NCBI RefSeq assembly: GCF_015355625.1
Contig: NZ_JACLAF010000011.1
Location: forward strand, 62,001-126,000
DNA length: 64,000 bases
Direction of reading: 5' to 3'
DNA from: Tamlana sp. I1
GTDB taxonomy: Bacteria > Bacteroidota > Bacteroidia > Flavobacteriales > Flavobacteriaceae
The position numbers and the translations under genes are program-made. Each line of letters begins with the position of its first letter. Position 1 is the stretch's first letter. Of this stretch, positions 9,914-19,537 are shown one piece after another. The notes under the pieces are model-generated. The model ran no database searches and was not told where the DNA came from. It saw only the letters and a program-made list of their open reading frames with translations.

Positions 9914-12900
9914 CTAACGTTTTAAAGTAAAATGTCCTTTAATTTCAAAATCATTGCCGTTTTGTACAATGTTTGCCACGAACCAATAATCGTCAGTTGG
10001 CATGTTTTCGCCATTATAAGTGCCGTCCCAACCGGGTGAAGAGTAAGGCAGTGTTTTTAAAAGTTTTCCTAAGCGGTTATAAATATAAACTATAGAGCCA
10101 GGAAGTTGGTCGGCGCCAATAATATGCCAAGTATCGTAATAACTATCATTATTTGGTGTGAAAAATTTAGGAATATCAAATACAAAAACATCTTGAGTAA
10201 CATCCATACACCCGTTTAAATCGCGAACAGTAACCGTATGATTTCCGAAGCTCACGTTTTCGAAGGTGTTCGACGTTTGCGGATCGCCGCCATCTAAAAC
10301 ATACACATAATTACCAATGCGACCTGAATTGATATCTACTGTGATGCTATTAGGATCTGAAAAATCGATTTTTGAAGTGAATTCAATTTCAGCTTGTTCA
10401 GATTCTATAACGGTAAATGTTTTTGTAAACTGGCAGTTATTTGGGGTTGTTACCGTAACAGAATAAGTTCCCAATTGATTTGGATTTACTGCAATTTCTG
10501 AAAATGTAGCGTTATTTGCCATTGTATTTACGGTTGAAGACCATAAATAGGTGTCACCAATATCACCTGTAAACGCATCGATGTAAAGCGGTAGATTTTC
10601 ACGACACAGGACCACAATATCATCAATAGGAATTACAGGTAACGGATGCACAATGGTGTTAAATTGTGTGGTGCTAAAACAACCTGTGCTGTTATTTTCT
10701 ATTCTTGCATAAATGGTTTCACCATCAAAAGCAGGATATACTAAGTCTATGGCATTTAGGTTTTCTTCAGCATCAATAAGTGTTGTATAGTAATTTACTG
10801 TATATAAACTCTGTGACTGAGTTCCTAATATTGTAGCGGTATTCGATGACAAATCAAAAGCATATAAGCCATCAAAATCATCATCACAACTCATTAAATC
10901 AGGAGGTGTATTGGCTATTGGATTTGGGTTAATCACTAAATTAAAAGTATCGGTGATATGGCATCCTGTAGAAATATATGAAATACGAGTAAAAAAGGTA
11001 TGGTTGTTTGCGGTATAATTAAAGTTTGGGTTAAGTGCAGCTGTGTTCGTTTCGGCATCACTTTGTGTGCTGTGAAATGAAATGTTTACTTCGGAAGGAT
11101 TGCTAACTATCATATCATTTAGCGTTGATAAATCGAAAGTATCTGTCGTATTATCGCAAATCTCGTGGGTTGTTATGTGATTTATCGGTGGAGGTAAATT
11201 CACAATAAGCTCTAATGGAATAACGGTAAAACAGCCTGTTAATGTGTTGGCGACTTTAATATAAACCGTTTTAGTATTGGATACAAAATTGGTTGGATCT
11301 GTAATTTCATTTGAATTGTCTAAACCATCATTTTGATTAATTTCAGATAATTCATCAAAATAATTAATGATGAGGTTGCTTTGAACACGATCTAATAACT
11401 GAAAATTAGCCGTTGTTAAATCGAAAGTTGTATAACCATCATAATCGGCATCACAATTTATTAAAGGCGAAGCTTCTGTAACATCGGGTGCTGCAATTAT
11501 ATTTATTCCTAATTCTTCAACAACATGACAGAGCGAATCGTCACTTTCTATTCTAATGTAAATACTTTGCGGATTGGTTATATTGGTATAGATTGATGGT
11601 AGTGGGTTAGAGTTTGTTTCGGCATCATTTCTAGATTCATGAAATGAAATGTTTAAAATATCGGTTGTAAAACCTTCTCTTAGTTCGGCAGCTTTTTCAT
11701 CTAAATTAAATTCATGCTTACCATCGTTAGATTTATCATCACAAATAAGATAATCTGAAAAGCTATTGTACATGGGGTCTGGCGAAACTTGTAATATAAA
11801 CGAAGCTTCATCAAAACAAGTTGGATCTGTTATGTTTTCAACACGAACGTATATGGTTTGCGGGCTAGATGTGTTGTGATACACCGCATTTTTATTGATT
11901 AGAATGGTACGCGCGGCATCTTCAAAATAAAACACCTCTTTACCGCTTTGACCGTTTAAAATTTCAGCATCTTTTTCATAGAGATAAAAGTCGGAAACAC
12001 TAGTGCCAGAGGGTTCGCAAATTTGATAATTACTAATTGTTGGAATAATGGGTAAGGTGTTTACAATGGCTTCAAAAGTTTCAATAGCAAAACAACCGGT
12101 GCCACTAGTTGCATCTTCAACACGCACATAAATAGTTTGTGTGTTTGTGTTGAAAGCGTCTCTTTCGGTGTCTGGAATTTCGTCGGTTTTCGTTTGGGCA
12201 TCGTTTAAAGACGTGAAAAAATCGATTTCTAAACCTGTGGTGCTAGATACTATTTCCGGAATTTTATTATTCAGATTTATTATTGAAAAACCATCTTGAT
12301 CGTTATCACAAATAACTTCGTTTGTAGGTTGCATTGTGCTAGGAGCGGTTACCACCTCAATTTGAAATTCGTTTACCGTATAACAACCAGAAGCTCCATT
12401 ACTGTTTATACGAGCGTATAAAGTGGTTATGGGTGTGGTATTTGCAATAAATCGCGGTAATTGATTTGCCGTATTGTAGTTTTCGGCATCCATTTCATTA
12501 TCAAAATAACTCACTGTAAAGTTCGTGTCACCATTTGTAATGGTATCATCTAATGATTCTAAATCGATGCTAGTAATACCATCATCATCGGTGTCGCAAT
12601 AAGCTATTGGTGGACTGCTAAATAATAATATAGGATTTACTAATAAGGTGATTTCAGTATCTTCTTCGCACTCACCGTTACTAATAGTTACATATAGAGT
12701 CTGTTGGCTAGTTGCAGTATAAAATTGATTTTTATCTAGGCTATTGCCGTTGGTTCTGTCGTCTTCAGTTTCATAAAAAGTAACGGTAATGGGGTAGGGT
12801 AAATCGTTAGCAATGGCGCTTTCAATTGAAAATAAATTAAAATTAGCTGCGTCTGTAAGGTCTTCATTCGTATCACAAATGGTAAAATCGCCTGTATCCG

Positions 12901-14815
12901 TTGCTGTTAAAAGCAAATTGGTATGTATTTCAAAAGGCGCAACCGAGGCACAACCTGTAGTGTTATCTTCAACTCTTAAAAATAGGGTTGTATAGCCAGG
13001 TTCGCTAGCACCATTAGTAAATTCGTAATTGGTATCATTGGTTATTGGGTTTGTGCCATTGCTTGCATCATCATAATTGTCGTGAAAAGATGTGGTTACT
13101 CCTGTTAGGCCGTTTAAAATTTCATCTATAACTTCGGTTAAATCAAAATTAGCTTGACCATCTAAATCATCATCACAGGCATCAATATATTGTGTGTCTG
13201 TAACGATTATTGGGCTAACTTGAACATGAACATTAAGGGTGGTTGTACTCACACATCTTGTGTTCATATTAACCACACGAACATAAACCATATCATCAGG
13301 AGTATTCGTGTTAATGTATGGTGAAGTAATTGGGTTGTTTCCTGTGGTAACATCCAAAGTATTGTAGTGGTAAGAAACGTATAAATCACTATTCCCGCCT
13401 GTTATTTCGTCATTTTTCTCGGTTAAATCTATTACAGCATAACCATCAGGATTATCGTCACTATCACAAACTTCTAAAGGTGTTGGGGTAGTGATGTTAG
13501 GAAGTTCATTTACAATGAGGTTTAAACTAGAGTAGGCGTAGCAGTTGCCATCTAAATCTTGAACGCGTACATAAATGGTTTGTGGATTGCTAGTGTTTGA
13601 AATTGGCGAAGTAATGCCATTAGTGTTGCTTCTAGCATCCGATTCTGAATAATGGTAACTATAATCGTAATTTGCAAAAGGACTATTCGCTGCAACTTGA
13701 GAGTTTTTTGTTGAAAGATCGAAAACCTCCGTTCCATCGCCGCTAGAATCATCGCACAATTCATAATCGGGGATAAGATTCATAGGCTCTTCTGTGTTTA
13801 AAACGATAACAATTTCATCCTCTTCAATACAGTTTGTTCCGTTTACAGGTACAGAAACTTCAACGCGGTAGGTGCCATTTTGAGTGGCAGTATAGTTTGA
13901 AGAAATTGCTCCAGAAATTAAGTTGTTGTTTAAATACCAAGCATAAGAAGCCAAGGGGTTTTGTATGTCGGCATTAATAGTGAAACTTCCAGCACAGGTG
14001 GATACATCTTCACCTAAATTTAAAACTCTAAAACTGTCGCCTTCAATAAAAATAGCCGAGTCTAAAGTTCTATCGTATTGGTCGGCAATAACTAATTTAA
14101 TGTGGTACCTAACGTTGGGTTGAATGCTTCCTGAAGCGGTTAATATTGTAGTTCGGCCATTATAATTGGTGTCTCCTACATTGTAACCATCAAAATATTC
14201 ATTGTTTTGGGCTGGACAAACGCCAAAAATTTCGTCGTGAATGGTGTTGGTGTTTACAGGGATATTTGTGCCTGGAATTACAGCAATATTTTGGTAAGGG
14301 TCTGTGGTTCCAGCTTCTTTTATTAGAAAAACAAAACTATCGGAAAACTCACAAGGATTGATGTCGAAGTATTCTTCTGAAGCTAAGATGTAATTGAATT
14401 GAAATTGATTTGAAATAGAGACAAAATCGAACTCAATGGCCGTGGCGTTTAAATGGTCGTTGGTAGTGCCTAGAGCGGCTTCTAAATCAGGATCGGTTCC
14501 CCAAGTTGTCGAACCTTCGCTAAGCGTTGGGGTTATGACGTTATTTCCTCCTGAAGCGGCACCACCTGTAGAGAGCATTATACCATTGGCAAAGGGAAAA
14601 TTAGAACTGCCGCGCTCAAAATAAGCGTAACTAGAAAACCCACTTGAGGTTCCGTTTACAGGCGAGCTGATGTTGCTTATATCCACACAACCATCAACTA
14701 AATTATCTTGTATTAGGGAGGTTAAATCAACCGAATCATTAACTGATATGCGCTGAGAAAACATAACATTACAGCAGCACAAAAGGCAGAATACGATATA
14801 AAAATTTAATCTCAT
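9914..14815 (-). CDS. T9SS type B surface protein with choice-of-anchor L head and about a dozen tandem repeats
   Basis: A 1633-residue exported protein. The signal peptide is MRLNFYIVFCLLCCCNVMFS. The frame extends six codons upstream only to a TTG, so the ATG at 14815 is preferred. The head (about residues 20-270) matches the choice-of-anchor L type: SLIQDNLVDGCVDISN, FANGIMLSTGGAASGGNN and FNYILASEEYFD. Next come about twelve repeats of 85-95 residues, each with an acidic CDxDxDG-like segment and an aromatic FDL (for example ACDDDLDGQANFDLTEV). The C-terminus (KFFTPNNDSYYDTWHIIGAD to GHFTLKR) is a T9SS type B sorting domain. The acidic motifs suggest calcium-stabilised repeats in a long stalk. 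Ligand unknown. Confidence 0.9.
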   Translation of the reverse strand: MRLNFYIVFCLLCCCNVMFSQRISVNDSVDLTSLIQDNLVDGCVDISNISSPVNGTSSGFSSYAYFERGSSNFPFANGIMLSTGGAASGGNNVITPTLSEGSTTWGTDPDLEAALGTTNDHLNATAIEFDFVSISNQFQFNYILASEEYFDINPCEFSDSFVFLIKEAGTTDPYQNIAVIPGTNIPVNTNTIHDEIFGVCPAQNNEYFDGYNVGDTNYNGRTTILTASGSIQPNVRYHIKLVIADQYDRTLDSAIFIEGDSFRVLNLGEDVSTCAGSFTINADIQNPLASYAWYLNNNLISGAISSNYTATQNGTYRVEVSVPVNGTNCIEEDEIVIVLNTEEPMNLIPDYELCDDSSGDGTEVFDLSTKNSQVAANSPFANYDYSYHYSESDARSNTNGITSPISNTSNPQTIYVRVQDLDGNCYAYSSLNLIVNELPNITTPTPLEVCDSDDNPDGYAVIDLTEKNDEITGGNSDLYVSYHYNTLDVTTGNNPITSPYINTNTPDDMVYVRVVNMNTRCVSTTTLNVHVQVSPIIVTDTQYIDACDDDLDGQANFDLTEVIDEILNGLTGVTTSFHDNYDDASNGTNPITNDTNYEFTNGASEPGYTTLFLRVEDNTTGCASVAPFEIHTNLLLTATDTGDFTICDTNEDLTDAANFNLFSIESAIANDLPYPITVTFYETEDDRTNGNSLDKNQFYTATSQQTLYVTISNGECEEDTEITLLVNPILLFSSPPIAYCDTDDDGITSIDLESLDDTITNGDTNFTVSYFDNEMDAENYNTANQLPRFIANTTPITTLYARINSNGASGCYTVNEFQIEVVTAPSTMQPTNEVICDNDQDGFSIINLNNKIPEIVSSTTGLEIDFFTSLNDAQTKTDEIPDTERDAFNTNTQTIYVRVEDATSGTGCFAIETFEAIVNTLPIIPTISNYQICEPSGTSVSDFYLYEKDAEILNGQSGKEVFYFEDAARTILINKNAVYHNTSSPQTIYVRVENITDPTCFDEASFILQVSPDPMYNSFSDYLICDDKSNDGKHEFNLDEKAAELREGFTTDILNISFHESRNDAETNSNPLPSIYTNITNPQSIYIRIESDDSLCHVVEELGINIIAAPDVTEASPLINCDADYDGYTTFDLTTANFQLLDRVQSNLIINYFDELSEINQNDGLDNSNEITDPTNFVSNTKTVYIKVANTLTGCFTVIPLELIVNLPPPINHITTHEICDNTTDTFDLSTLNDMIVSNPSEVNISFHSTQSDAETNTAALNPNFNYTANNHTFFTRISYISTGCHITDTFNLVINPNPIANTPPDLMSCDDDFDGLYAFDLSSNTATILGTQSQSLYTVNYYTTLIDAEENLNAIDLVYPAFDGETIYARIENNSTGCFSTTQFNTIVHPLPVIPIDDIVVLCRENLPLYIDAFTGDIGDTYLWSSTVNTMANNATFSEIAVNPNQLGTYSVTVTTPNNCQFTKTFTVIESEQAEIEFTSKIDFSDPNSITVDINSGRIGNYVYVLDGGDPQTSNTFENVSFGNHTVTVRDLNGCMDVTQDVFVFDIPKFFTPNNDSYYDTWHIIGADQLPGSIVYIYNRLGKLLKTLPYSSPGWDGTYNGENMPTDDYWFVANIVQNGNDFEIKGHFTLKR

Positions 14816-14957
14816 TGTGGGTAGGTTTTTCAATATGATTTAAACGGCTAATTGCTAAACTTATTGGGAGATTATCCTAGTTTGAGCGAAAAATAGCTAT
14901 TATTTAATTCTAACAGAAAAACATTAGTTAAACTACAAATTAATTAGTTTTTAGGCT

Positions 14958-17648
14958 TTAATTTTTTAAAGTGAAGTGGTTTTTATAAACTCTGCCATCT
15001 TGTAATTGTACAGAAAACCAATAATCGCCAGTGGGCATATTTTGGCCATTAAATTGTCCGTTCCAGCCTTCTCCTAAGGGATTTAATTCTTTTAGAAGTT
15101 TTCCTAATCTATCAAAAATTAAAATTTTGGTTTGAGGCTGAAAAATTTCAGATAGGCCATAAACTTGCCAAGTATCATTAATGCCATCATTGTTTGGCGT
15201 GAAGAATTTTGGAAAGCCTATCACAGAAACAGCACTGCGAACAACACCACAATTATTTTTAATGTCACGAACAGAAACGGTATAATGACCCGGGTAAACA
15301 TTTTCAAAAAGGTTGCTGTCTTGGTAGGGAAAAAGCATGCCATTATTAGAATTGCTTAATTGATATTGATAAGCACCTTCGCCAGATACAAGAACAGTTA
15401 TGGTATTATTTTGAGTGACATCTACAACCTCAATATTAGAAATCGTAGCGATGTTTGAAGCTTCTACAGTTACCGTTCTAGTTTTAGAACAGCCGTTAGA
15501 ATTCATAATATCTACGGTATAAATTCCGGCTTCATTAATTTGAATTTCATAAGTGGTTTCGCCGGTAGACCAATTATAGGTGTAATCGGTTGGAGAGCCG
15601 CTTAAAACCGCAGCATTAATAGTTATGGTGCTAGGATATGTATTTAAGCAATAATAACTTAAATCTGTTTCATGAATTTCTGGTAAACGGTTTACCGTTA
15701 GTAATACGTTGCTTATACCATAACAGCTATTTGCGTTTTCAATACGCGCAAAAATAGTTTGCGAATATGGCGTCGTGTTTGTATAATTTTCGCCTAAGGG
15801 ATTTTGTTCGAGAAGTGCATCGTCATAGGTTTCATAATAGACAATATCTAAAGGCAGTGTTGTAATATTTGAATTCACATCTTTTAAATTGAAATTGTAA
15901 AGGCCATCTTCTAAACCATCATCATCACAAGCATAAAGTGCTACATCGTTGGCATCGGTATTACTTATTTCAAGGGTTAATTCAGCAAAAGAAAAACAAG
16001 TCGTATTTTCATTAATAACAGTAACGTATAAAGTTTGTGGATTCGATGTGTTTTGAAAAGCATCTGCGTTAGCTTCTTGTGTTCTTGCACTATCTGTGTA
16101 GAATTTAACGATTCTATCGGCCTCATTTCCTGTTAAACCCTCTGTAGCTTCGTTGAGGTTGAAGGTGGTTATTCCATCAATAACAGCATCTTCTTCACAT
16201 TGTATTAAGCTATAATTAAAGGCGTCGGGGTTTTTATTAAAACTAACATAAGCTTCACCTTCAATTTCACAATCGCCGTTATTTGGGTTAATGTGAAGCT
16301 CGTAATGACCAGAATCGGACACATATAAACTGGTGCCTGTTTCTGGTAAAACACTTCCGTTTTTTGACCATGTAAAAGTTGCTCCTGGTATGGGGTCTGT
16401 CTTTAAGGTATAGCTGCCGCCTTCGCAGAGGTCTAGGTTTGCAGAATTTTTCCCGTTGTTAATAATATCAATTTGTTTATTGAAAAATGATGCAATAAAT
16501 GGCGGTAACCCTTGCGAGGAATTCCCTGGAGCCAGATTAATGGCTTGGTGGGTATAATCGCAAGCTAAGCCAATTTGATTCGGATCGTTTATTGCAGCCA
16601 AATAGGGTAAGCCTTGATTGTAAGTAGCGCTTAAGGCTCTGTAAATTTTACCATTCGGACCTAATTGCAACGCACCTCTATACAGTTGCCTGTCGTCTAT
16701 CGTTACTGCTGAATTTGGAATATTAGGCGAAGCTAAATTATACTGAATTAATTTAGAGCGATGCGTTTCTGGAAGATCTGGATTATCATGCTCGTAAAGA
16801 ACATTGGACGTTTGTGCATATAACAGTTGGCTGTCTGGCGAAAACTCTAAGCCATAAGGAACGCTAGCATTAATGGGAATAAGCGAAATAGGGTTTGAAA
16901 CTTTACCAGTTGCTACATCAAAATTATATAAATCCAATCCGTCGTATGAATTGGCACATGCTAATTTTAAACCATCAGGCGAAAGTTTTAAATAACCTCT
17001 GGGGTCTATAACTTGCTTTGGAAAGGTTGATTTTACTGATGTAGAATTCACACCTGAATTTGAAACTTCAAAAGCATGAAACGTATCAAAAGTTTCGGCA
17101 TGTCCTGTGTATGAAGCAAAAGTAAGTACCCAAATGGATTTGGTTGAACAGTCTTTTAAAACCGCCGTGAGTTTTTCTGAAGAATCTTGTAATAAATTTA
17201 TGTTTTTAGTGGTAATATCACCTAAGCCACCCTCTAAAGTTAAGTCGACTATCGAATAATTAAAACCAAATTTTACTCCCGAATTGTTCCGACTATCATC
17301 CACGGTAAATACATAATAAATGTTTTGGTCGTTAGGTTTCGGGATGATAATGGCCGATTGTGTACTGGAAGGATCGCCATATAAACCATATCCATTTGGC
17401 ATCACATCATGATTTTTGTTCCAAACAGAAATGCCATTGGTGTAAAATAATAAGTTTCCAGATTCATCGGAAATGGAAGTACACCCTTCAATTGTGTTGA
17501 GTTTACCGTCCTGGAGTGCGGTAACTGTATTGGTTGCAGAATCAAAATGAATACCACTATTATGACCAAAATACCAATTTGCAGCTTCGTTTTGGGCAAA
17601 AGCTGTAAAAGAAACTATGTAAAGTAATAAAAGTAGGTTGTTTTTCAT
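14958..17648 (-). CDS. T9SS type B surface protein with beta-propeller-like head
   Basis: An 896-residue exported protein and the first gene of the three-gene surface cluster. The open frame begins seven codons earlier at a TTG, but the -7 promoter element overlaps that position, so the ATG at 17648 is the start. It gives a normal signal peptide (MKNNLLLLLYIVSFTAFAQ). Residues about 25-400 form a repetitive propeller-like head (NWYFGHNSGIHFD, GNLLFYTNGISVWNK, LKLSPDGLKLACAN), a form often seen in flavobacterial T9SS proteins. Ig-like modules follow, then a type B sorting domain (KFFTPNNDGINDTWQVYGLS to HFTLKN). Probably an adhesin or surface structural protein. Confidence 0.9.
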   Translation of the reverse strand: MKNNLLLLLYIVSFTAFAQNEAANWYFGHNSGIHFDSATNTVTALQDGKLNTIEGCTSISDESGNLLFYTNGISVWNKNHDVMPNGYGLYGDPSSTQSAIIIPKPNDQNIYYVFTVDDSRNNSGVKFGFNYSIVDLTLEGGLGDITTKNINLLQDSSEKLTAVLKDCSTKSIWVLTFASYTGHAETFDTFHAFEVSNSGVNSTSVKSTFPKQVIDPRGYLKLSPDGLKLACANSYDGLDLYNFDVATGKVSNPISLIPINASVPYGLEFSPDSQLLYAQTSNVLYEHDNPDLPETHRSKLIQYNLASPNIPNSAVTIDDRQLYRGALQLGPNGKIYRALSATYNQGLPYLAAINDPNQIGLACDYTHQAINLAPGNSSQGLPPFIASFFNKQIDIINNGKNSANLDLCEGGSYTLKTDPIPGATFTWSKNGSVLPETGTSLYVSDSGHYELHINPNNGDCEIEGEAYVSFNKNPDAFNYSLIQCEEDAVIDGITTFNLNEATEGLTGNEADRIVKFYTDSARTQEANADAFQNTSNPQTLYVTVINENTTCFSFAELTLEISNTDANDVALYACDDDGLEDGLYNFNLKDVNSNITTLPLDIVYYETYDDALLEQNPLGENYTNTTPYSQTIFARIENANSCYGISNVLLTVNRLPEIHETDLSYYCLNTYPSTITINAAVLSGSPTDYTYNWSTGETTYEIQINEAGIYTVDIMNSNGCSKTRTVTVEASNIATISNIEVVDVTQNNTITVLVSGEGAYQYQLSNSNNGMLFPYQDSNLFENVYPGHYTVSVRDIKNNCGVVRSAVSVIGFPKFFTPNNDGINDTWQVYGLSEIFQPQTKILIFDRLGKLLKELNPLGEGWNGQFNGQNMPTGDYWFSVQLQDGRVYKNHFTLKN

Positions 17649-17666
17649 CTTTATAAGCAACGCTTC

Positions 17667-17674
17667 CAAAGATA
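17667..17674 (-). promoter_or_regulatory. -7 promoter element (TATCTTTG) for the surface-protein genes
   Basis: Minus-strand TATCTTTG matches TAnnTTTG, and TTGTTG lies about 18-21 bp upstream in the -33 position. It overlaps the last bases of the ABC permease gene and lies 18 bp before the ATG at 17648. This rules out the upstream TTG start and indicates that the surface genes have their own promoter. Confidence 0.65.
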
Positions 17675-18499
17675 TTATAAATCGCGGTTTTTCAACAATC
17701 TATAAGATAAAAATACAAAAAGGGCTGTCCAGCATAAAACGATAACTATTTCGCCTGTATGCACACCATAATCATAAACCAAATTGGTTTTGTCTGGAAA
17801 CTTAGCCATGGTGATGCGTTGAAAAGGCTGATTAATTAAATTGTACATAGATCTTAAGGGAAAGAAACCTTGAATATTTTCGGCTGTATTGCTGTTAAAT
17901 TTCCAAGCAAAAATGCCGTATAAAATCCATTCAAAAATATATAGGATAAAAAGAAAGGCTAATGCAAAAGCAGAACGCTTAATTAACATGCCAAAAAACA
18001 AACACAAACTAAAGAAGCTAACCAATTTTACGAAGTAAGCGACTAAAAAGTTTACATCTCTAAAAACAATAGAAGCTTCGGTGTAGCTTGAATAATATAA
18101 GCCAATGCTTAAAGTTAGTATAAAAATGAGCAAGGTTGAAATTAACGAAAAGAATACAATGGCATAAAATTTAGAAAGGATAAATTCCTTCTTACTCAAG
18201 CCGTCAATAAGATTCTGTTTTATGGTTTTATTGCTGTATTCATTACCAATCATGCTTACTACTACAATGGCAAAAAAGAACTTGAATTGCGATGCAAAAA
18301 AGGTTGTTAAATGCCAAATAACAGGAAAGTTAAAAACGCCTAATTCGCCAAGTTCTAAAGTGAAAAATCCGAATACATTAATTTTTAATGAGGATAAAAG
18401 AATGATGAAAAACGGCAGAATGAAGGAAACAAAAATAAGAATCTTACTCGTTCTGCTAAGCAGCAGTTTTTGTAATTCTAAGTTTAATAGTCGAAGCAT
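17675..18499 (-). CDS. ABC-2 type transporter permease
   Basis: A 274-residue integral membrane protein with about six hydrophobic segments: residues about 20-40, 60-80, 100-125, 140-165, 170-190 and 240-265. It is of the ABC-2 family, whose members export drugs, lipids or polysaccharides. Characteristic is the region after the second segment with MIGNEYSNKTIKQNLIDGLS, which matches the elbow of this family (NEY..KT). It lies 19 bp downstream of its ATPase gene in one operon. The substrate cannot be told from sequence. Confidence 0.85.
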   Translation of the reverse strand: MLRLLNLELQKLLLSRTSKILIFVSFILPFFIILLSSLKINVFGFFTLELGELGVFNFPVIWHLTTFFASQFKFFFAIVVVSMIGNEYSNKTIKQNLIDGLSKKEFILSKFYAIVFFSLISTLLIFILTLSIGLYYSSYTEASIVFRDVNFLVAYFVKLVSFFSLCLFFGMLIKRSAFALAFLFILYIFEWILYGIFAWKFNSNTAENIQGFFPLRSMYNLINQPFQRITMAKFPDKTNLVYDYGVHTGEIVIVLCWTALFVFLSYRLLKNRDL

Positions 18500-18518
18500 T
18501 AAAGTTGGTTTTAGTAGA

Positions 18519-19415
18519 TTATTGATGATCGGTTAACTGTAAAAACTGTTCTTCTAAACTGGCTTTACGTTGCACTAAATGTGTTAAAATAATGCCGTTA
18601 TTAAACATGAATTGATTAAAATCTTCAGATTTCATGGGTTCGTTTAAAAAGGCGGTTATTAAGTTGTCTTCAACTTTAATTTTTTCAAATGATTTATGAT
18701 TCTCTAATAATTGAAGAAGCTCAGGTTGCTTGTTACATTTTACTTCAAAAAAACCATGGCTAGAAACCATTTCGTCAACGCGTCCCGAATACAGTTTTAC
18801 GCCTTTTCTTAAAACCACTACGTGCGAGCATACTTTTTCAACTTCATCTAATAAATGTGAAGCCAATAAAATGGTGGTGCCTTGTGCTGCAATTTGTTTT
18901 ATAATTTCTCTTATTTGATGAATGCCTTGAGGGTCTAAACCATTTGTAGGTTCGTCCAGAATTAATATTTCAGGATCGTTTAAAAGGGCAGAGGCGATGG
19001 CTAAGCGCTGCTTCATCCCTAACGAATAGGTTTTAAATTTGCTGTGTTTTCGGTCTAAAAGCCCAACAATTTCTAGCTTTTCATCAATTTTAGATATGTC
19101 GACTCCTTTAATTTTACAAACCAGTTTTAGGTTTTGTGCCGCCGTCATATAAGGATAAAAGTTTGGACGCTCGATAATGGCACCAACCTTTTTCAGTGCA
19201 TTGTGTGTAGAAGTGTTTCCATCAAACCAACTAAAATCGCCCGAGGTTTTGTTTACCACGTTTAAAACAATGCCTAATGTGGTCGATTTTCCGCTTCCGT
19301 TAGGACCTAAAATACCGTAAACATCACCTTTGTTTATTGTGAAAGTTAAATTATTTACAGCGGTTAAATGCCCGAATTTTTTGGTGAGATTTTTAATGGT
19401 AAGTATATGTTCCAA
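18519..19415 (-). CDS. ABC transporter ATP-binding protein
   Basis: A 298-residue ABC ATPase of the CcmA/DRA-type export branch. Walker A is GPNGSGKST (residues 37-45), the signature is YSLGMKQRLAIA, Walker B with the catalytic Glu is ILILDEPTNGLD, and the H-loop is in LLASHLLDEVEKVC. The first codon in frame with the family N-terminus is TTG at 19415 (MEHILTIKNLTKKFG). No ATG is available nearby, so this is a TTG-start gene. A C-terminal extension of about 80 residues follows the ATPase core, as in related exporters. It pairs with the permease just downstream. Confidence 0.92.
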   Translation of the reverse strand: MEHILTIKNLTKKFGHLTAVNNLTFTINKGDVYGILGPNGSGKSTTLGIVLNVVNKTSGDFSWFDGNTSTHNALKKVGAIIERPNFYPYMTAAQNLKLVCKIKGVDISKIDEKLEIVGLLDRKHSKFKTYSLGMKQRLAIASALLNDPEILILDEPTNGLDPQGIHQIREIIKQIAAQGTTILLASHLLDEVEKVCSHVVVLRKGVKLYSGRVDEMVSSHGFFEVKCNKQPELLQLLENHKSFEKIKVEDNLITAFLNEPMKSEDFNQFMFNNGIILTHLVQRKASLEEQFLQLTDHQ

Positions 19416-19514
19416 AAGAAAAATGTTTTAGGATTAACTTTTACGCACACTTAAATGCATTTTAAATAGGACGATTGCATTTAAATATTGTTACAGCATT
19501 ATTTGAAAAAGCCT

Positions 19515-19522
19515 TAAATTTG
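19515..19522 (+). promoter_or_regulatory. -7 promoter element (TAAATTTG) of the gene at 19538
   Basis: TAAATTTG fits TAnnTTTG and lies 15 bp before the ATG at 19538. This shows that the longer frame starting at 19475 is not the true reading start. Confidence 0.55.
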
Positions 19523-19537
19523 AATAAGAACTATATT

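Noticed and set aside
19475-19537. Longer start of the gene at 19538
   Set aside because: The TAAATTTG promoter element at 19515-19522 lies within that extension.
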